NCBI RefSeq assembly: GCF_016863035.1 | Contig: NZ_BOOC01000053.1 | Coordinates: forward strand, 1-46,541 | From: Microbispora corallina | GTDB lineage: Bacteria; Actinomycetota; Actinomycetes; Streptosporangiales; Streptosporangiaceae | Length of the DNA: 46,541 nucleotides | Direction: 5' to 3' | Shown here: positions 40,032-46,541 of the stretch, piece after piece | Position numbering within the stretch: position 1 is the first letter of the stretch | Layout of the letters: each line of letters opens with the position of its first letter | Translations under genes and position numbers: made by a program | The notes under the pieces: generated by a model | Seen by the model: the letters and a program-made list of their open reading frames with translations, nothing else | What the model was told of the DNA's origin: nothing | Database searches by the model: none

Positions 40032-40476
40032 GGTGTTTCGCCAATCCCTCCGCGGCGGCCTCCACCATGCGGAGAACGTCGAGGAAGCCCTGCCGCCCAC
40101 CGTAGTAGGGGTCGGGGACCTCGGCGCCCTCCGGCGCGGCCGGGTCGAAGGACCGGAACAGCCGCACGTCCGCGTCGGGGGGCGCGATGCGGCGGACGGC
40201 GCGCAGGTTCTCCCGGTCCATCACGAGGATCAGGTCGCGCTCGGCGAACCACTCCGGCTCGAACCGCCGCGCCCGGTGAGCCGAGCCGTCGTAGCCGTGC
40301 TCGGTCAGCGTCGCCAGCGCCCGCTCGTCCATCGGCTCCCCCGCGTGCCACCCGCCGGTGCCCGCGCTGTCGACCTCGACGTCAAGGCCGCGATCGGCCA
40401 GCGTACGGCGCAGAACGATCTCGGCCATCGGTGACCGGCAGATGTTCCCCATGCAGACCAGACATACGCGCTTCAT
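40018..40476 (-). CDS. Low-molecular-weight protein tyrosine phosphatase
   Basis: 152 residues from ATG 40476 with GGAGG 8 bases upstream. VCLVCMGNICRSPMAE (~4-19) is the Cys-x5-Arg phosphate loop with Cys8 or the second Cys at the start of the signature, CMGNICR. VDSAGTGGWHAGEPMD and the acid loop DPYYGGRQGF near the C-terminus complete the family pattern. It may reverse tyrosine or arginine phosphorylation. It is in an operon with the fructosamine kinase and may act on products of the same glycation-repair pathway (MDP-1-like phosphatases are common partners). Confidence 0.93.
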   Translation of the reverse strand: MKRVCLVCMGNICRSPMAEIVLRRTLADRGLDVEVDSAGTGGWHAGEPMDERALATLTEHGYDGSAHRARRFEPEWFAERDLILVMDRENLRAVRRIAPPDADVRLFRSFDPAAPEGAEVPDPYYGGRQGFLDVLRMVEAAAEGLAKHLEDH

Positions 40477-40550
40477 GAACCAATCCTCCCCCATAAGCGT
40501 CGTGACCTGGCCGTTATCTGTCTCACGCCCCAACGAGAGTGACCGTGGCC

Positions 40551-40594
40551 GTTCACCACTCGTTCACCTTTACCAGGGTTTGAGGTCACCTTTG
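40551..40594 (+). promoter_or_regulatory. PHO box upstream of pstS
   Basis: GTTCACCACTC (40551) and GTTCACCTTTA (40562) are 11-base direct repeats, and GGTCACCTTTG lies at 40584, again in the 11-base register with one poor unit between. This is the PhoP-binding pattern of Streptomyces and predicts induction on phosphate starvation. Confidence 0.85.
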
Positions 40595-40640
40595 CTCCTT
40601 ACTGTCCCTGCTGTTGAAGTGACATAGGGGAGGAACAACC

Positions 40641-41750
40641 GTGAAGTATGCAGGCCGGCTCGCCGCCGTTGCCGCCATCGCCGGCGTGCTGTCGCTCGCC
40701 GCATGCGGGACCGACAACAACAACGACCCGGGGAACAGCACCTCGACCGCCGCCGCCCAGGGAGACGACAGCGGCCTGAAGGGCACCATCAACGCCGCCG
40801 GTTCGTCGGCCCAGGCGAACGCCATCGCGGAGTGGAAGAAGAACTTCCAGTCGCAGAACCCCGGCGTCAGCGTCAACTACCAGCCGAGCGGCTCCGGCGC
40901 CGGCGTCCAGTCCTTCATCCAGGGCACCGTGGCCTTCGCCGGCTCCGACTCCGCCCTCGACGACGCCAAGGGCGAGCCCGCCCAGGCCGACGCCCGCTGC
41001 AAGACCGGCAAGGCGATCGACCTGCCCATGGTCACCGGGCCCGTCGCCGTCGTCTACAACCTGCCGGGCGTGGACGGCCTCCAGCTGTCGCCGAAGACCA
41101 TCGGCGGCATCTTCAACAGCAAGATCACCAAGTGGGACGACCCGGCCATCAAGGCGGACAACCCCAACGCCAAGCTGCCCTCGACCGCGATCCAGGCGTT
41201 CCACCGCTCGGACGAGTCGGGCACCAGCGCCAACTTCACCAACTTCCTCAAGGCGACCGCCGAGTGGCCGTACGAGCCGGCCAAGGCGTGGCCGGCCGAG
41301 GCCCAGGGCCAGGGCGCCAAGGGCTCCGACGGCATCGCCTCGGCGATCAAGAGCACCGAGGGCGCGGTCAGCTACGTCGAGCTGTCCTTCGCCGAGAACT
41401 CGCAGCTCCAGAAGGCCAAGGTCGCCAACGGCTCCGGCGAGTTCGTCGAGCTCACCCCGGACAGCGCCGCCAAGACCGTCGAGGCCGCCCAGGTCGTCGG
41501 CACCGGCAACGACCTCAAGCTGAAGATCGACTACGCCACCCAGGCCGCGGGCGCCTACCCGATCGTCCTGGTGACCTACGAGATCACCTGTGAGAAGGGC
41601 CTGTCGGCCGACGACTCGAAGCTGGTGAAGTCGTTCCTGACCTACACCGCCAGCGACGAGGGCCAGCAGGCGCTGACCACCCTCGGCTACGCCCCGCTGC
41701 CGGCCAGCCTCCTCACCAAGGTCCGCACCGCCGTCGAGGCCATCTCCTAA
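40641..41750 (+). CDS. pstS: Phosphate ABC transporter substrate-binding lipoprotein
   Basis: 369 residues. MKYAGRLAAVAAIAGVLSLAAC is a lipoprotein signal with the lipid Cys at 22 (lipobox LAAC). The linker GTDNNNDPGNST is followed by the binding domain with AAGSSAQANAIAEWKKNF, PSGSGAGVQSFIQGTVAFAGSDSAL and HRSDESGTSANFTNFL, which contact phosphate. GTG or ATG as annotated, after GGAGGAAC. It is the first gene of pstSCAB. Confidence 0.95.
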   Translation: MKYAGRLAAVAAIAGVLSLAACGTDNNNDPGNSTSTAAAQGDDSGLKGTINAAGSSAQANAIAEWKKNFQSQNPGVSVNYQPSGSGAGVQSFIQGTVAFAGSDSALDDAKGEPAQADARCKTGKAIDLPMVTGPVAVVYNLPGVDGLQLSPKTIGGIFNSKITKWDDPAIKADNPNAKLPSTAIQAFHRSDESGTSANFTNFLKATAEWPYEPAKAWPAEAQGQGAKGSDGIASAIKSTEGAVSYVELSFAENSQLQKAKVANGSGEFVELTPDSAAKTVEAAQVVGTGNDLKLKIDYATQAAGAYPIVLVTYEITCEKGLSADDSKLVKSFLTYTASDEGQQALTTLGYAPLPASLLTKVRTAVEAIS

Positions 41751-41755
41751 TCCAG

Positions 41756-42736
41756 ATGGCGACATCACTCCACAGCAGGAAGAGCGGACCGGCCGTGCGC
41801 CGGTCCGCCTTCCGGCGCAGCCGCGGTGACGCGCCCTTCCGCTTCGTCTCGATCGCGGCCGGCGTCTTCCTGCTGGCGCTGATGGCCGCGATCGGGGTCT
41901 TCCTGGTCGTCAGGGCCGTCCCCGCCCTCCAGGCGAACACCTCCCACTTCCTGACCGAGCTGACCTGGCAGCCGAACTCCGCGAAGCCGGTGTTCGGCAT
42001 CGGGGCCCTCGCGTTCGGAACGGTGGTGAGCTCGCTCCTCGCGCTCGTCATCGCCACCCCCGTGGCCGTGGGCGTCGCGCTGTTCATCTCCCACTACGCG
42101 CCCCGCCGGCTCGCCTCGGTCCTGGGTTACGTGGTCGACCTGCTCGCCGCCGTCCCCAGCGTGGTGTACGGCCTGTGGGGCGTCACGTTCCTGGTGCCGT
42201 TCATGCTGGGGCCCTCGTCGTTCCTGAACGAGTACTTCGGCTGGATCCCGCTGTTCGGCGGCGACCAGGTGGTGGGCAGGAACATGCTCACCGCGTCGCT
42301 CGTACTCGCGATCATGATCCTCCCGATCATCGCCGCGATCTCCCGTGAGGTCTTCCTGCAGGCCCCCAAGATGCAGGAGGAGGCCGCGCTGGCGCTCGGC
42401 GCGACCCGCTGGGAGATGATCCGGATGTCGGTGCTGCCGTTCGGCCGGCCCGGCGTCATCAGCGCCGCGATGCTGGGCCTCGGCCGCGCGATGGGCGAGA
42501 CCATCGCGGTCGCCCTCATCTTCCCGGCGACGTTCAACATCACCCTGCGCATCCTCAGCCCGAACGGCAACAGCATCGCGGCCAACATCGCCAACGGCTT
42601 CGGCGAGGCGACCCCCATCGGCACCGGCGCGCTGATCGCCTCGGGTCTCGTCCTGTTCCTCATCACCCTGCTGGTGAACATGGGCGCCCGCTTCGTCATC
42701 GCCCGCCGCAAGGAGTACGCGAGGGCCGCCGCGTGA
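41756..42736 (+). CDS. pstC: Phosphate ABC transporter permease PstC
   Basis: 326 residues with six membrane helices. After a basic start (RKSGPAVRRSAFRRSRGD), the first helix is FVSIAAGVFLLALMAAIGVFLVV. The long periplasmic loop and the EAA motif (QEEAALALGATRWEMIRMSVLPFGRPGVISA) that docks on PstB are present. It starts 5 bases after pstS and overlaps pstA by GTGA. Confidence 0.96.
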   Translation: MATSLHSRKSGPAVRRSAFRRSRGDAPFRFVSIAAGVFLLALMAAIGVFLVVRAVPALQANTSHFLTELTWQPNSAKPVFGIGALAFGTVVSSLLALVIATPVAVGVALFISHYAPRRLASVLGYVVDLLAAVPSVVYGLWGVTFLVPFMLGPSSFLNEYFGWIPLFGGDQVVGRNMLTASLVLAIMILPIIAAISREVFLQAPKMQEEAALALGATRWEMIRMSVLPFGRPGVISAAMLGLGRAMGETIAVALIFPATFNITLRILSPNGNSIAANIANGFGEATPIGTGALIASGLVLFLITLLVNMGARFVIARRKEYARAAA

Positions 42737-43620
42737 CCGTACAGACCGGAATCCACTCCATCTCCGCCGCCAGGCGAGCCAAGGACAGATTCGTCCAGGT
42801 GCTCGTCTACCTGTCGTTCGCCCTGGCCGTCATCCCGCTGCTGTCCGTGCTGTGGCTCGTCGTCGGCAACGGTCTCAAGCGGTTCGACCTGACGTTCCTC
42901 ACCCACTCGATGCGGAACATCGGGGCGACGGACCCCGGCGGCGGCGCCTACCACGCCATCGTCGGCACCCTGGAGCAGGTGCTGCTCGCCTCGCTCATCG
43001 CCGTGCCGATCGGCCTGCTCACCGCCGTCTACCTCGTCGAGTACGGCAACGGCGGCCGCCTGTCGCGGATCATCAGCTTCTTCGTGGACGTCATGACCGG
43101 CGTCCCCTCCGTCGTTTCCGGCCTGTTCATCCTGGCGTTCTGGATCCTCATCCTCGGCATGACGTACTCCGGCTTCGCCGGTGCGCTGGCGCTGTCGATC
43201 CTGATGATGCCGGTGGTCGTCCGGTCCGCGGAGGAGATGCTGCGCCTCGTCCCGCACGAGCTGCGCGAGGCGTCGTACGCGCTGGGCGTGCCCAAGTGGC
43301 GCACCATCGTCAAGGTCGTGCTGCCCACCGCGTTCACCGGCATCGTCACCGGCGTCATGCTCGCCGTCGCCCGCGTGGCCGGCGAGACCGCGCCGCTGCT
43401 CCTCACCGTCTTCATCACGGACTCCATCAACACCGACCCGTTCGACGGGCCGCAGATGGGTCTGCCTCTGTACGTCTTCGATCAGGCGCAGCGCCCGACG
43501 AACACCGCCATCGACCGCGCCTGGACCGGCGCCCTCACGCTGATCCTGATCGTCATGCTGCTCAACCTGGTGGCGCGCCTCATCGCGTGGTGGCGTTCGC
43601 CCGCCAAGAGGGGGTCCTAG
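42733..43620 (+). CDS. pstA: Phosphate ABC transporter permease PstA
   Basis: 295 residues, six helices. The EAA loop reads LREASYALGVPKWRTIVKVVLPTAFTGIVTGVMLAVARVAGETAPLL. The GTG start overlaps the pstC stop (GTGA). With PstC it forms the channel for phosphate. Confidence 0.96.
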   Translation: MTVQTGIHSISAARRAKDRFVQVLVYLSFALAVIPLLSVLWLVVGNGLKRFDLTFLTHSMRNIGATDPGGGAYHAIVGTLEQVLLASLIAVPIGLLTAVYLVEYGNGGRLSRIISFFVDVMTGVPSVVSGLFILAFWILILGMTYSGFAGALALSILMMPVVVRSAEEMLRLVPHELREASYALGVPKWRTIVKVVLPTAFTGIVTGVMLAVARVAGETAPLLLTVFITDSINTDPFDGPQMGLPLYVFDQAQRPTNTAIDRAWTGALTLILIVMLLNLVARLIAWWRSPAKRGS

Positions 43621-43623
43621 ACA

Positions 43624-44400
43624 ATGGCCAAGCAGATCGAGGTCTCCGAGCTCGACGCCTACTACGGCTCGCACAAGGCCATCGAGGGCATCTCGATGAC
43701 GATCGAGCCTCGCTCGGTCACCGCGTTCATCGGGCCCTCCGGCTGCGGCAAGTCCACGTTCCTGCGCACGCTCAACCGCATGCACGAGGTCATCCCCGGC
43801 GCCCGCGTCGAGGGCAAGGTACGGCTCGAGGACCAGGACCTCTACGGCCAGGACGTCGACCCCGTGTCGGTCCGCCGGACCATCGGCATGGTGTTCCAGC
43901 GGCCCAACCCGTTCCCCACGATGTCGATCTTCGACAACGTGGCGGCCGGGCTCCGGCTCAACGGCCGCTTCAGCCGGTCGGAGCTGGAGGGCGTCGTCGA
44001 GGACTCGCTCAAGGGCGCCAACCTCTGGAACGAGGTCAAGGACCGGCTCGGCAAGCCCGGCGCCGGCCTCTCCGGTGGTCAGCAGCAGCGCCTGTGCATC
44101 GCGCGGGCCATCGCCGTACAGCCGCAGGTCCTGCTGATGGACGAGCCCTGCTCGGCGCTCGACCCCATCTCCACGCTGGCGATCGAGGACCTGATCTCCA
44201 AGCTGAAGCAGGAGTACACGATCGTCATCGTGACTCACAACATGCAGCAGGCCGCCCGGGTCAGCGACAAGACCGCGTTCTTCAACCTGGCGGCCCAGGG
44301 TCAGCCCGGCAAGCTCGTCGAGATGGACGAGACCTCGAAGATCTTCACCAATCCTGCCGAGAAGGCGACCGAGGACTACATCACAGGGCGCTTCGGCTGA
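43624..44400 (+). CDS. pstB: Phosphate ABC transporter ATP-binding protein PstB
   Basis: 258 residues. Walker A is GPSGCGKST (~38-46), the Q-loop FQRPNPFP, the signature LSGGQQQRLCIARA and Walker B VLLMDEPCSALDP. The His switch is VTHNMQQAARVSD. It powers uptake and in other bacteria signals phosphate level to the two-component system through PhoU, which is not found here. It follows pstA by 3 bases. Confidence 0.97.
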   Translation: MAKQIEVSELDAYYGSHKAIEGISMTIEPRSVTAFIGPSGCGKSTFLRTLNRMHEVIPGARVEGKVRLEDQDLYGQDVDPVSVRRTIGMVFQRPNPFPTMSIFDNVAAGLRLNGRFSRSELEGVVEDSLKGANLWNEVKDRLGKPGAGLSGGQQQRLCIARAIAVQPQVLLMDEPCSALDPISTLAIEDLISKLKQEYTIVIVTHNMQQAARVSDKTAFFNLAAQGQPGKLVEMDETSKIFTNPAEKATEDYITGRFG

Positions 44401-44421
44401 CACGCGCATTGGAGGACACGG

Positions 44422-45126
44422 GTGACGGCACCCGCAGTGGAGGGGGACACTCGGTCGGCGCCCATGCTCCTGGTGGCCGATCCGGACGCCGGTCTCGTAC
44501 GGCAACTCTCGGCCGCTCTGCAGGCCGAAGGGGTCGACGTGACCGGCGTCCCGGACGGCGCCCAGGCGCTGCTCCAGGCCGGAGCGCTCCGGCCCGACGC
44601 CGTGCTGATCAGCGCGTCCCTGCCGATCGTCGGCCCCGTCGACTTCGTCCGCGCCGTACGGCTCGCACGAACCGTGCCGGTGCTGCTCGGCATTGATTTC
44701 GGGAGTGATGCCGAGCAGGCCCTGCAGGCCCTGGAGGCGGGGGCGACCGCCTGCGTCGCCCGGCCGTACCGGGTGCCGGAGCTGCTGCCCCTGGTCCAGG
44801 CCGCCTTCCGCCGGCAGGACGCGAACCGCACCGTGCTGACCATCGGCGACGTCGAGCTCGACGTCACGGCGTACCAGGTGAAGGTCGGCGGGCGCGTCGT
44901 CCACCTGCCGCTGCGCGAGTTCGAGCTGCTGCACTACCTGATGCGCAACGCGGACAGGACCGTCACGCGCGAGCAGATCATGCGGAACGTGTGGCACTCG
45001 AGCGACGGCATGTCGACGAACACCATCGCGGTCCACGTGAAGCGGCTGCGGGCCAGGCTCGGCGACCTCGACGACACGGTGATCCAGACGGTTCGCGGGG
45101 TCGGGTACCGCCTCATCTCCGGCTGA
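44422..45126 (+). CDS. OmpR-type regulator with degenerate receiver domain
   Basis: 234 residues from GTG 44422 with GGAGG 6 bases upstream, 21 bases after pstB. The C-terminal winged helix (~140-232) is intact: LPLREFELLHYLMRNADRTVTREQIMRNVWHSSD then TIAVHVKRLRARLGD and IQTVRGVGYRLISG. The receiver half keeps its length, but the phospho-acceptor Asp is Ser64 (AVLISASLP for the usual VLLDLMLP), the Thr/Ser switch is Gly (VLLGI) and the conserved Lys is Arg (CVARPYR). It is likely phosphorylation-independent. The position suggests control of phosphate genes, with no kinase gene next to it. Confidence 0.88.
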   Translation: MTAPAVEGDTRSAPMLLVADPDAGLVRQLSAALQAEGVDVTGVPDGAQALLQAGALRPDAVLISASLPIVGPVDFVRAVRLARTVPVLLGIDFGSDAEQALQALEAGATACVARPYRVPELLPLVQAAFRRQDANRTVLTIGDVELDVTAYQVKVGGRVVHLPLREFELLHYLMRNADRTVTREQIMRNVWHSSDGMSTNTIAVHVKRLRARLGDLDDTVIQTVRGVGYRLISG

Positions 45127-45165
45127 CCACCGGGACCGGGGATCGCTGATTCGGCCGGACGGGGC

Positions 45166-45236
45166 GGGCGTCCACAGTCAGCGGGCGCGTTCGGCCGGCG
45201 GGTGTCCACGGTCGGCGGGTGTCCACGGTCGGCGGC
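45166..45236. repeat. 17-bp tandem repeat
   Basis: GGCGGGTGTCCACGGTC at 45197-45213 is repeated exactly at 45214-45230, followed by GGCGGCGTC and preceded by a degenerate unit (GGGCGTCCACAGTC, 45166-45180). It lies between convergent genes. Confidence 0.75.
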
Positions 45237-45249
45237 GTCAGGAGGAGCG

Positions 45250-46353
45250 TCAGCGGGTCCGGAGGACCTCCAGGCCGAGCCACCAGGCGAGGTCGTCGAT
45301 CTCGCGGCCGATCTCCTCCGTCATCACCGCGGTGAAGGGCACATCCTCGTGAATCTCCTCGACCCGCAGCACCCCAGCCTTACGGTCCGCCCTCGCGTCG
45401 AGCTTCCCCACCAGCCGGTCGCCGTACAGGATCGGCAGCGCGAAGTACCCCCACCGGCGCTTCGCCGCGGGCTTGTACATCTCCAGCTGGTAGTCGAACT
45501 CGAAGAGCTCGACCGCGCGCCTGCGGTCATGGACCAGCCGGTCGAACGGCGACAGCAACGCCGCCCGGCCCTCGAACGGCAGGCCCAGCTGTGACGGATC
45601 GACGCGCCACGTGCCCTTGACTCCCTCGACGACCGCCGGCTCCCCGGCATCGCCCACGTCCGCAGGCTCGACAGGCAGCTCCTGCGTCCGGGCGCGGGCG
45701 ATGCCCAGCGAGCGGAGCCTTCGCTCGTTCCGGATGCGCAGCGCCTCGCCGACCGGGACCACCGGGTCGTCGGGATAGACCCGCTCCGCCAGGTCCCACA
45801 ACCGCTCACGGCCACTGCGGCCGGCGATGGCGACCTCACCCCGCAGCGCCATGAACTCCAGCAACTGCGTCACATTGCGGTCGTTCGTCCACCCAGTCGA
45901 CGTCCACGGCACCGCACAGGTATCCGGCAGCTCCCGCGACGGCAACGGCCCTGACGCCCCGAGCCGTTCGAGAATGTCCAGGCGGCACGCCTCGTTGGCG
46001 CGCACCCAGTCCCGTCGATGTTCCTGCCACCCGGTCAGGGTGCCGGCCCCCGGCCACTCGGCCATCTGGCCGCGGTACAGCGCCATATCCTCCGCGGGCC
46101 GGATCAGCGCTTTGAACTCGATCAGCTCCCGCTTCTCCAGCGCCGTCGTCAGATCCGCCGGCCTGTACGAGGATCCGAGCCGGCTCCACGCCACCAGATC
46201 CACATTCGGCGCGACGGCCGCGGTCGGGTCGAGCTGCAACAGTGTCAGATGACGCACCACGTCGAGCAGCGCCGCCGGTCGCGAGCTGTCGAGCAACTGC
46301 GCGCGCACAGCGATCCGGCGCGCCTCGGTACGGGATAGCTCATGGACGGTCAC
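45250..46353 (-). CDS. YcaQ/AlkX-type winged-helix DNA glycosylase
   Basis: 367 residues. HLTLLQLDPTAAVAPNVDLVAWSRLGSSYRPADLTTAL near the N-terminus has the Gln-x-Asp of the E. coli YcaQ branch, in place of the Gln-x-Gln of Streptomyces AlkZ. Winged-helix segments follow (WTNDRNVTQLLEFMALRGEVAIAGRSGRERLWDLAERVYP), and the C-terminal LLSPFDRLVHDRRRAVELFEFDYQLEMYKPAAKRRWGYFALPILYGDRLVGKLDARADR is highly conserved in the family. These enzymes unhook interstrand crosslinks or remove alkylated bases. No antibiotic cluster is visible beside it. Confidence 0.88.
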   Translation of the reverse strand: MTVHELSRTEARRIAVRAQLLDSSRPAALLDVVRHLTLLQLDPTAAVAPNVDLVAWSRLGSSYRPADLTTALEKRELIEFKALIRPAEDMALYRGQMAEWPGAGTLTGWQEHRRDWVRANEACRLDILERLGASGPLPSRELPDTCAVPWTSTGWTNDRNVTQLLEFMALRGEVAIAGRSGRERLWDLAERVYPDDPVVPVGEALRIRNERRLRSLGIARARTQELPVEPADVGDAGEPAVVEGVKGTWRVDPSQLGLPFEGRAALLSPFDRLVHDRRRAVELFEFDYQLEMYKPAAKRRWGYFALPILYGDRLVGKLDARADRKAGVLRVEEIHEDVPFTAVMTEEIGREIDDLAWWLGLEVLRTR

Positions 46354-46463
46354 CCCCCGAGGGTAGGCGACCGCTCATCCGTTCGAAAACGGTGCCCGGT
46401 CGTATGTTGAGCCGCGTCGTGCCGTGTCGCGTCCGCGGCCAGGTCTGGCGGGTGTACGGACGC
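46354..46463. other. Upstream region of the glycosylase gene
   Basis: 110 bases holding the divergent or glycosylase promoter. CGAAAACGGTGCCCGGTCGTATGTTGAG looks AT-richer than its surroundings, but no motif is certain. Confidence 0.3.
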
Positions 46464-46541
46464 GTGTTCGTTGTGCCGGTGGCGGTGCGGTGTTCGTTGT
46501 GCGAGCGGGTGTTCGTTGCGCCGGTGGCGGCGCGGTGTTCG
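46464..46541. repeat. GTGTTCG-based repeat with 45-bp period
   Basis: GTGTTCG starts at 46464, 46490, 46509 and 46535 (steps 26, 19, 26), so a 45-base unit recurs, with CGGTGGCGG(T/C)GCG in the longer step. The array continues past the window edge. Confidence 0.7.

Noticed and set aside
42127..45036. Minus-strand frame of 969 codons across pst genes
   Set aside because: It is opposite four well-supported genes, and its composition (Arg, Asp, His, Gly) is a frame shadow.
45197..45230. CRISPR array
   Set aside because: Repeats are directly adjacent, with no spacers and no cas genes.

Overview
The window is high-GC DNA from a filamentous actinomycete, most likely a member of the Streptosporangiales. 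The evidence is strong codon bias, WblE/WhiB1, SigR-RsrA, a DasR-type regulator, a nickel superoxide dismutase with its maturation protease, and a BsaP-type biotin synthase partner. I saw no tRNA, rRNA, CRISPR array, insertion sequence or phage gene. Apart from the tandem protease-like array, most of it reads as core chromosome.

Layout. (1) Positions 1-8444 hold six tandem paralogues of a secreted trypsin/V8-like fold, the first truncated by the window edge. Only the last copy keeps the catalytic serine signature. The other five keep the His and Asp regions where visible but have Leu, Ile or Ala at the serine position, and they lack one cysteine pair. Each copy looks monocistronic. Copies 2-6 share a conserved 5' leader, and copies 2-4 also carry CRP-like TGTGA-N6-TCACA palindromes upstream. 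(2) 8569-15989: an HTH/TPR-type regulator, malic enzyme, a CGNR zinc-finger protein, divergent sodX/sodN, an anti-sigma/sigma pair of the SigB/SigF type, a small membrane protein and a diacylglycerol-kinase-like protein. (3) 16274-28118: wblE/whiB1 convergent with a PdtaS-type histidine kinase, then biotin metabolism (bioF, a dasR-like gene, bioD, bioB, and bsaP further on). Interleaved are an IlvG-type TPP enzyme, a PASTA Ser/Thr kinase, a hotdog thioesterase, and a biotin carboxylase with a 70-residue biotin carrier. (4) 28297-31120: two membrane HD-domain proteins, one a complete HD-GYP and the other degenerate, preceded by a 35-residue membrane peptide. (5) 31265-39229: a sugar epimerase, rsrA-sigR with a SigR-type autoregulatory promoter, a methyltransferase, a DksA/TraR zinc finger, a YedK/HMCES peptidase, aroA, rsgA with a probable CTG start, a DUF4442 thioesterase and hisN. 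(6) 39237-46541: a fructosamine-kinase-like gene overlapping a low-molecular-weight tyrosine phosphatase, the PHO-box-preceded pstSCAB operon followed by an OmpR-type regulator with a degenerate receiver, and a YcaQ/AlkX-type DNA glycosylase. Short repeats follow at the right edge.

How the parts fit. The whiB1-pdtaS, biotin carrier, rsrA-sigH/sigR, yedK and aroA-rsgA genes recall the Rv3219-Rv3228 neighbourhood of Mycobacterium tuberculosis, here spread apart by other genes. Biotin synthesis lies beside a biotin-dependent carboxylase module. The least explained element is the array of apparent pseudoproteases, with a shared leader, shared operators and a hypervariable loop. It is the best candidate for an undescribed secreted system.
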